A stretch of 64,000 nucleotides of DNA. Source: Cystobasidiopsis lactophilus (taxonomy: Eukaryota > Basidiomycota > Agaricostilbomycetes > Agaricostilbales > Chionosphaeraceae). A program made the position numbers and the translations under genes. The DNA lies in the NCBI GenBank assembly GCA_001599975.1, contig BCIO01000007.1, positions 213,229 through 277,228 on the forward strand, given 5' to 3'. Shown piece by piece: positions 56,494-64,000 of this stretch. The notes below the pieces were generated by a model, which saw nothing but the letters and a program-made list of their open reading frames with translations, did no database searches and was not told the DNA's origin. Within the stretch, counting starts at the first letter, position 1, and every line of letters starts with the position of its first letter.

Positions 56494-57240
56494 GCTCGCT
56501 TTAGAAAAATACCGTACAAGTTGCAATGTGCCACGTCGAAGATGGTTGTCGGCCGACAGTCATCCGTCAACTCTCTTGGGATCGGTAAAGCGCACCAAAG
56601 ATTCCAGCACCAGGCAGATGGCCGTGTTTCTGCCCGTTTCTACGGCCTGGAACATGAGGAGAGGCTGCCCCGGCGGCTCCGAAAGCGGCACAACTAGGCA
56701 GAAGCTCTTGTCGGGCCTACTCTGACCGCGAAACGCTCTTGCGCCTAGTCCCAGGCACTGTGATTTCAGCTCCTCTGCTCGCTGCATTGTCTGCTTCCAC
56801 AGGTGGGCCTTTGATGTCTGGACCATTTGCTTTGCCAAACACCTCGCCGCGCCTGTTGCCATACCATGCGCGAGGCGTAGGAGAATCGTGAACTTAACAA
56901 TCTAAGAGACGCAGAGGCGGTGCTTGAGTCTTCAAGCCTGTACAAAGCGAAGGCAGCAATCAATAGCGCAGAAAAAGCAGTCCCAGATGCAGAAAAGCAT
57001 AGAGGAGCAATGTCGCTTCAGTCGCAGGGCAGTGGCAAATTTCGCTCAGACCAGGTTTCTTATGCAGTGGGCAGTCATCAGGCCTTTGAAGCATCCAGTC
57101 CAAGCAGTGCAGAGTTGGCTGGAGCAGAGCAGGCCGTATCCAGAGCTCCACGGCTCCACCTTTGGCTCCATTCACACGTGCCACTGACACGGGCGTCATC
57201 GAGTTCCGCCAAGGTTGTCGAGCAACAGCCCCGACAGGTC
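56494..57240. other. Intergenic between SnoaL-like gene and PCT1
   Basis: About 750 bases before the PCT1 start. A 100-codon minus-strand frame (56560-56862) has plausible composition (for example SFCLVVPLSEPPGQPLLMF) but no recognised domain or splice support, so I leave it as a note, not a gene. Confidence 0.3.
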
Positions 57241-59230
57241 ATGAAGTCTGCGCTGCCGAACAACATCATCAAGCGGAGGCGGACGGCCAAGAAGGAGGAC
57301 AGCCACACCAGCTCCCGCGAGGCTTCAGAGGAGTGAGCCGCCTCGTCTTCGTTCCCGGGTTGCCTTGACAGGAGATTGACGTGCGCCCAGGTCCAATGCA
57401 GAGGTGATTCACGCTCTTCAATTCAGGCCGTGTCGCCAGCAGCTCACACTGGCGCAGACGGATGTTGTGGTGGACGACGACGAGTCGCTGCGAGGCGTGC
57501 CGAGGGCGGCGGATGCGTTTGAGGGCGATTTCGTGCGGCCAGCAGCCAGGAAGCCGTCCAGGACATCGACCGTCAGGGCCTCCATGTCCACAGTGACGGA
57601 GCGTCCCGACATGCACGAGCTCGACTCTGGCGCTTCGACGACCTGTGAGTCTTGCTCCTTGCCCGGTTTGATCCTGTCAACTGTCGTCCTCAGCTCATTT
57701 GGCAACTCGCAGACGACGGCGACATCTCTTCAGCACCAACTACTGGGCCGTCCAAGAAGGCAGCAGCCGCCAGCTCGCATGAGAGCATCAACGCCCCGTC
57801 CTTGAGCGAGCCGCACAAGGCCACCCACTCCCAATCGCACTACAACGCGATCCCCCGCTCTAGGGCCGCCAACGCCGGTGCGCTCTCGTCCTCTGCCCTG
57901 TCTAGCACCTCCACTGCCAGCCCGCCCTCGTCGTCCTCCCCTTCCTCGCCCATCGTTGCCGAGTCCTCTTCCCCGACCAAGCCGCCGCCCACCACCATGC
58001 TCCCGCCCGCCCCTGCCTTCCACCACCCCGCGCCGCACGGCATGATCTCCAAGATCAAGGCTGAAGAGCTGCAGGAGGGCGTGAGAAACATGATTGCCGG
58101 CCAGAGCGAGGTCGATGGCGCCGCCCGCCAGTACAAGATCAACCCGCCACCCGTCGGAAGGCCCGTTCGCATCTATGCCGATGGTGCGCTTTCCTTGATT
58201 CCTTTGGTGTTTGATCGGGGTCGTTGCGCTCACAACGCTTCCGTGAAAAGGCGTGTATGACCTGTTCCATTACGCACATGCTGTAGGTGGCGTTCACCTT
58301 TAGTACAATGGGCGCTTCTCACCGCTATAGTACTATCCTACAGCTTCAACTTCGCCAGGTCGGTGGATTTCTCTTAGTGTTACAGAGCAAAGCGGTAATT
58401 TTCCAGATGACTCTCGGCAGGCCAAGCTCTTCTTCCCCGAAGTGACGCTCCTGGTCGGTGTGTGCTCCGACGAACTGGTCCTCAAGTACAAGGCGCACCC
58501 AGTCCTCAACTCGGAAGAACGCTACGAAAGCGTTCGCAACTGCAAGTGGTGAGTGCCGGCTTACTTTTGCCATCGGGACATACGCTGAAACCCTGTGGCA
58601 TTCACAGGGTCGACGAGGTGATCGAAGACGCGCCGTGGGAAGTGACCGAAAACTTTATGGAGAAGCACCAGATCGACTACATCGCGCACGGTGCATTTGA
58701 TTCCATCGCCGCTCTTGCCGCGCAAAGCCTGAAATGCCCCATGCCAGACGAGGAGCCGTACGTCAGTCTGGACTCGGACGACGTGTACAAGTATGCCAAG
58801 TCTGTCGGTGAGCTGTCCTTGGATCTATTTTCTCGCGATCACCATTTTGATTAGGTTAGCGTTGCAGGCAAGTTCTTACCCACCCGTCGCACTTCCGGCA
58901 TTTCGACCTCCGAGCTGCTTTCCCGTATCGTTGAAGGCTATCGAGATGGAGATTGTGTGTGGCCTTCGTCTTCTTCACAACTTTGGCGAGCGGTGAGGCT
59001 AAACCGTTTGCACAGACGACAACAAGCTGGAGAAGATCGGGCGGTCCGACATCATGTCGCGAGCAGCATCTGAAGCAGGCAGCCAGCGTTCAAGGGTCAC
59101 GGCCGCTGACGAGGTCATGTCCTCCAGCGTGGAAGGCTTGCCGGCCGCCAACCGCCTCTCGCTCCTCTCCACGCCTGAAAAGTCGCACCTCAACGGCTCC
59201 TCGGGACTTGATGTGGAGATGGACAGCTAG
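57241..59230 (+). CDS. PCT1: Choline-phosphate cytidylyltransferase
   Basis: Makes CDP-choline from CTP and phosphocholine, the regulatory step of the Kennedy pathway; nuclear/ER membrane. The start chosen is ATG 57241 ([20 protein letters not shown]), a basic NLS-like leader, spliced twice into an acidic, serine-rich N-terminus and then [12 protein letters not shown]. The catalytic core is [10 protein letters not shown], a 15-base micro-exon LQLRQ (58344-58358), [60 protein letters not shown], then [20 protein letters not shown] (RTxGISTS signature). The C-terminus ends DVEMDS at 59230. The normally conserved H-x-G-H motif reads H-Y-A-H here, which needs checking. The long low-complexity N-terminus resembles other fungal Pct1. 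Confidence 0.9.
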
Positions 59231-59563
59231 TTTAGGGGTTTTCAGGGACTGTAACCGCGCACTTGCAGAAGTTGCATTTCACATGCTGTCCCAAAATTCA
59301 TTTCGCCGCGTCAATTCTCCGCGTTCGACCACTCGATCCTCAGATAAGCTTGCTCTCTATGACTCACAACGTCTCAAAATGTGTCATGAGCTCGCGAGCA
59401 TGCGTGATTGAGCCGCCGTTGTGCCAACATGCGCTTCCGCTCTTAACGGCGTTCGATTCGGTGACCGTGAAATGTCCGTTCGGTTGTGGCTACCTGACCG
59501 TTTGTCTGCTCTTGTTCTGCTACAACTACCTTTTCGTGCTGCTTTCTCACTTTTGCCTTCAAA

Positions 59564-61346
59564 ATGGCTGCCTTCTACATCGAGAAGCCTCTACCGCCAC
59601 CGCCATCCAAATCTTTCAAGCTCTCTGCATTCGGCTTTCGAAAGGCCTCAACGTCCAGTCACCCTCTCCCTTCCAAGCTCAGAAAGATCCTTGGGCCCAA
59701 CTCCTGTTCGAATGTGCCGACTGTTCGCGTTGGGTTTGTGTCGGAAGCCATCGCTGCTATCGATGGCGGCCGTTTTGACTCCATCAAGGACATTTGACAC
59801 CAAGCTCATCGTCAGCAGAAACTCTTTACTGACACAGGCACAAGACTGTAAGTGCCAATTGCAGAGCGCAACGCGAGCGGTGGCTGACTTGCTTCCTTCA
59901 CCAGTCGGCAAGAAGTTTATGACACCAGCTCGGGCCGTCTTAAAATATCCCACAAGCTTCAAGGGATTATACGAGTTCGAAGGTTCGGTCGTTCGACTGG
60001 CAGGGTTCCAAGGGAATCAACTAGTCCGAACGGACTCGGGCGAGCGAATTTGGGTCACTGGCAGAATCGCCTTCAACTTGAAGAAGGTGGACCGGGAATT
60101 GGATTGCGAAGAGAACTCGGAAGAGTTGTCTGCAATGGTCCAACTTGGCAAAATTCTGGATGCGCTCTGTGAGCGCATTTCCCTTCCATTCTCTCCCTTT
60201 CGTGCCGTTTTCTAAGATCCCTCACAGGTCACTTCTTTGTTTTCGGAAAGCGTCTACACGCCTCGCTGAAAGCCCTTCATCGCGCGACCCAAATCCAATA
60301 CGATAGCTTCGAGTACGGTTGGCGGATGGGCTTGAAATACAGCGCCCTAAAGCTTTTGGACGACCTGGAAAAGACTTACAGGGAAACCAAGCGAGGAAGC
60401 ACTGTAATTTCTCATTCCGTGAGTTCTCAGAGTCCTCCCTCCTATTAGACATTAGCTGACCTTGAGCACCAGATGGGTGGAATCGTGGCACTATACGCAC
60501 TAGCGATCGCTGAGAACCCTTTGGTCTTCACTGGACTCATCTGCTGTGGGACGCCCTTCGACGGCAGCGTCGGCGTGCTCAAGTATCTCAAGGAGGGCGA
60601 TGGGCTCAATGACGCTGAAACATGTGAGCGCTCAAGTTTTCCGCTTGGTGTCTTGAATATGGTTTGAAAATACCTCCCAGGGTTCTCTTGGTATCACCGT
60701 TCTACTTGCTGCCGAAAAGCCGGACCGGCCTCGAAACTTTGGACGGCAAGGCCATCGACATTGATTACTATAATCCGAACGCCTGGTTCGAGCACAAGCT
60801 CTCGCCTGTTTGCATCGAATTGGGCTTGGAGAAAGCCTTTGGCGGCGCTATGGTCACCGAGTCTGCCCAGCCGACCGTCGCCACCGACGAGGACTGCCCT
60901 CCCACCCCGTCTTCGTATGCTAGCAGCACAAGCACAGTCTTCCAACGGCTGTCACGACGACTGAGCAAGGCCAAAGAGTCTCACGACAAGCTAGCGCAAT
61001 GTTTTGATCCAAGCAACAAATCGCTTTATCCCAAGATCGTCCTCGTCGTCGGCGATTCCTTGCCGACTCCCATTGCTGCCAGAATGGAGAATCTCGCTGC
61101 TCTAAAGGGCAACGAGTATGCAACGAGAAGGCACATGGCTGGTGACGGCACGATCACCGTGGAATCCGCTCTGACTTTGCCGGGCAATTGGGGCGAGCTG
61201 GTGGCCTCGGTCCATTTAACGAACCGATGTAAGTTGCTCGCTTAGTTGGGTTCATATACCTTGTTTATGCTTCTGTTGCAGCCCATGTCCCCATCATGTC
61301 GGATCTGGCGGCCATGTCAGCCGCCTTGGATGACCTGAAGCCTTGA
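59564..61346 (+). CDS. LCAT-like alpha/beta hydrolase (predicted phospholipase/acyltransferase)
   Basis: Alpha/beta-hydrolase with lecithin-cholesterol-acyltransferase-like layout. Start ATG 59564 ([20 protein letters not shown]); an intron (GTTTGTG to CATCAAG) joins VPTVRVG to [19 protein letters not shown]. Later: [40 protein letters not shown], then [20 protein letters not shown], and the nucleophile motif [20 protein letters not shown] (S in HSMGG, at the exon border). An insertion rich in Ser/Thr ([20 protein letters not shown]) precedes [20 protein letters not shown] with the likely catalytic aspartate, and the last exon [18 protein letters not shown] carries the likely histidine. Stop at 61344-61346. 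No signal peptide is seen. Substrate: probably a phospholipid or ester. Confidence 0.72.
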
Positions 61347-61439
61347 GAGATCCTCATCCGAAGCCCTCGGTTTGGCCATACCACTAGAGCAAATGTATCT
61401 ACTAGATGGTTCTTATCTATTGAGAAATGGGCTCGCAGC

Positions 61440-61495
61440 ATTTGTACAAAGTCGAAAGTCTTAGGCACTTGTACAAAGTCGAAAGTCTTAGGTCC
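61440..61495. repeat. Tandem direct repeat near the 3' ends
   Basis: TTGTACAAAGTCGAAAGTCT followed by TAGGCAC occurs twice in tandem (unit about 27 bases) in the gap between the LCAT-like gene and eIF2-gamma. The two genes are convergent here, so the repeat lies in their shared 3' region. Confidence 0.8.
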
Positions 61496-61548
61496 GAAAA
61501 CGAAATCGAAAATGTTGCATAGAACAGAGAGGAAAAGATGTTGTGCTT

Positions 61549-63400
61549 TCAAATCTCCAAAGTCTTTCCGCTGACAACCGAACCCCACCCTGTAGCGGCC
61601 AATCCCTCGTGTGAGTCCCGTGCGACCAATGCTGCAAAATAAGGAGGAAGGCAGAAACACACCGATCAACCGCCAATGCTTGTCGATTCTCCTGCTCAAT
61701 GCCACCTTCTCGCCGATATCCGTGCAACTGGGGGTGATGAGGGAGATCTTGCAGAGGTCGCCTTTCGTCGCGAGGACCTTGCCACCGGTTGAGGTTGAAC
61801 CGATGTTGACCATAATGATTCTGTGAGAACAATCGTTTTGGTTGATATACAGCTGAGATGCTGTGGAGTTCATGCAACACTCACTCTGTAAGAGAAAGTG
61901 GTGAGTCGAAGCAAGGAAATGAAGGACGGATAAAAGCCTCACCTCCTCGGGTCAACTTTGCCACCTTTGTTTGCTTCTTGTCATCCGTCTTGACACCCAA
62001 CAGCCGCCGCAAGAGGTAGAAGTTCACTTCAAGCTCGGTGTAGATGTCTGGCAGCTTGCCGACTGAGCCCAACACTTGGCCGACCAATCGGTCCGCACGG
62101 CACAACGAAGGGCTGCTAGACCTTTTTAGTTCGGTTTCGCAACCACGAAATGAGGACGAAAACGTACTCGATGATGGTGCCGACACCTATTAAGCCACCG
62201 GGCACGGCGAACTGGAGCTCATTCTTCTCCGCCAACAAGCTGGCCACCCTCGAGTAAATGGGCTGGCACTTGGTCCGCCCCTCCGAGTCCTTGGTAATGA
62301 TGCCCGGCCGGACCTCGATCTCCTGGCCGAGCCGCAGAACGCCGTTGAGAATGGAGCCACCGGCGACGCCGCCCTTGAGCTCGTGCACCTCGGCTCCCGG
62401 CTTGTTGACGTCGAAGGAGCGGATGACGATCAGCTTAGGGTCGGAGGCAAAGTCGCGCAAGGGGACGGGGATGTGGGAGCAGATGTATTCGTTGATGGCG
62501 TCGATGTTGTACTTGAGCTGGGCGGAAATGGGGATGATGGGCGCCGAGTCGGCGACGGTGCCCTTGACGAACTTGAGGATGGACTGCTGGTGCTCCTCCG
62601 CTTGCTGTTCGCGGATCAAGTCGACCTTGTTTCTGTGCGAATTGCAACTCCTATTCAGACAAAAGATGATCTTTTAAGTGGAGAACAAAAAACGCACTGA
62701 AGAATGAGGATGTGCTGGAGCTTCATGATCTCGATGGCGGCCAAGTGCTCTGAGGTTTGAGGTTGTGGGCAGGTTTCGTTGCCGGCGACGAGGAGGAGGG
62801 CGGCGTCCATGACCGCGGCGCCGTTCAGCATAGTGGCCATCAAAATGTCGTGCCCCGGGCAGTCCACGAACGAGACATGTCTGTGGCCACCGTGAATGAT
62901 GAGCCTCGTGTTCGCAAAAGTGCTGATCGAGTCAAGAGTGCAAACCTTAAGAGCCTGAGGGTGCCACCGCAGCCCGGTTGCTCGCACGGCGGGTTGTCCT
63001 CCTTGGAGGACGGGAATGACTTGTAGCAGCCAGGCCGGATGCACGCCTGGTTGTCACACTTGAAAATCTTGGCGTTGGCGTAGCCAAGCTTGATGGTGAT
63101 GTTGCGCTCGAGCTCGTTTTTGAAGCGGACCGTCTGGACGCCAGAGATGGCCTTTACGACGGTCGATTTGCCGTGCGCGACGTGACCAATAGTGCCTGGT
63201 GCATGTCTACAGGTCAGCCTCCGGGTGCAGCAGGGGGCCGGGGGGGACGCACCGATGTTGATGGTAGCCTGCTTCGAGATGACTTGGGGCGAGAGCGGCG
63301 TCAATTGGGAGACGTCAATGTCAATCGTTGGCGCCTTGGGCAGCTCTTGCTCGTCGACGTCCGACTCTGCGTCGCTGTGCAGATCCTCGCGGTCTGCCAT
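61549..63400 (-). CDS. GCD11: Translation initiation factor eIF2 gamma subunit
   Basis: GTP-binding core of eIF2, which delivers initiator Met-tRNA to the 40S subunit. Start ATG 63400 ([20 protein letters not shown]), then STINIGT-like QATINIG and the G1 loop [20 protein letters not shown]. The zinc-knuckle region [20 protein letters not shown] and CEQPGCGG follows, then the G3 motif [21 protein letters not shown]4 NKVDLI, and [20 protein letters not shown]. Domain [22 protein letters not shown]. The C-terminal part: [20 protein letters not shown] and [11 protein letters not shown], spliced by an intron ending GCCGCTACAG to [12 protein letters not shown], stop at 61549. Several introns. All GTPase and tRNA-binding landmarks are present. 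Confidence 0.94.
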
Positions 63401-64000
63401 GATTTGCTGCTGCTCGATGGATTTGGTCGCAGCAGCGCGAGATTTTTTGACTCGGGTGGGCGACCGCTGTTGGCGGCCTCCCGCACTTCTGGCTTTGCTC
63501 TAGTCTGCCTCTATATGCTTTGTGACATGACTCGAAGGCTCTGGGCTCGCCCAAGTGCTGGGTCGCACGCTTGAACTGGCCTCTCTCGAGCCCGCCCACT
63601 TCCTCCCTGCTTGCCAGCCGAGGCTACTTTTCCCAGTTAACCGTTGCTCTTGTGGCGTTTCTTCTTTCATGTACGCCTGGGAGACAAGCCTGAAGACCCG
63701 TTAGCGCGGTTGTCTTGTTACAGGGGCATTAGACATGTCCCAATTTCAATGGAGCTGCGTCGAAGCGACTGGGCGAGACGTTGCGCACGATGGAGCTGAT
63801 ACGAAACAGAGTAGCCAAAAATGGTCTGAAGAAGCGTACTGGGAGAAGTCTGGCGCGATACGATGAGTCCGACTCATCTTAACTCACAAATTTGCCACCA
63901 TCCTGACACGCCGCTGGACGAGGGCAAAGTTGCTGTGCCGTTGTGTGGCTCACCTGCTGCAATGCTCATACTTACCTTGTGGTTATGCGCGGGCTCAAGC
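63401..64000. other. Promoter region of eIF2-gamma and right edge
   Basis: No gene recognised. At 63862-63878 there is a near-perfect palindrome GATGAGTC-C-GACTCATC, made of two facing TGAGTC half-sites. The right edge gives no partial gene I can identify. Confidence 0.4.

Overview
This window comes from a fungal nuclear genome, most likely a basidiomycete. Nearly every gene is cut by several short GT-AG introns, mostly about 40-70 nt. The gene set is eukaryotic: SET2 histone methyltransferase, RNA polymerase I subunit A49, translation factor eIF2-gamma, choline-phosphate cytidylyltransferase, urate oxidase and a Zn2Cys6 regulator. Intergenic gaps are short and many gene pairs are divergent. 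I cannot name the species. A few N bases lie near 30.6 and 31.5-31.65 kb.

Layout. 0-13 kb holds two pairs of F-box proteins (1-1273 and 1820-4387 on the minus strand; 8766-10082 and 11565-12926 on the plus strand, the last broken by a TGG-to-TAG-type stop), an SSU1/Mae1-type anion exporter, GTP cyclohydrolase II and one unrecognised locus. 13.4-29.1 kb is a first oxidoreductase block: alcohol dehydrogenase, aldehyde dehydrogenase, two short-chain dehydrogenases, an Old Yellow Enzyme, succinate-semialdehyde dehydrogenase, mitochondrial succinyl-CoA:3-ketoacid CoA-transferase and a sugar-type MFS transporter. 29.1-40.4 kb holds simple repeats, a decayed HNH-nuclease gene, uricase, SET2, RPA49 and a NIPA-type transporter. 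40.9-56.5 kb is a second catabolic block: Baeyer-Villiger-type monooxygenase, zinc alcohol dehydrogenase, 3-hydroxyacyl-CoA dehydrogenase-like enzyme, metallo-beta-lactamase-fold lactonase, AtuA-like (DUF1446) protein, Zn2Cys6 transcription factor, short-chain dehydrogenase and SnoaL-like protein. 57-64 kb returns to core genes (PCT1, LCAT-like lipase, eIF2-gamma).

The most interesting signal is that the two catabolic blocks, separated by about 12 kb of mostly unrelated genes, share a promoter element. Short 5' gaps of eight gene groups carry an inverted repeat of the form CGG-N9 to N13-CCG, usually with A- and T-rich inner flanks (CGGAA...TTCCG). It is present at 15052, 18621, 20392, 25175, 27013, 42820, 46451 and 48529. 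I did not see it upstream of the housekeeping genes. This is the architecture expected for a binuclear zinc-cluster factor, and one is encoded at 51249-54095. Taken together the second block could turn a cyclic ketone into a lactone (monooxygenase), open it (lactonase), oxidise the product (dehydrogenases) and pass it to acyl-CoA catabolism (hydroxyacyl-CoA dehydrogenase and AtuA-like protein). The substrate is unknown; a terpenoid is a guess based on the AtuA-like gene.

Gene boundaries are my manual splice reconstructions. Starts and stops are usually firmer than internal junctions.
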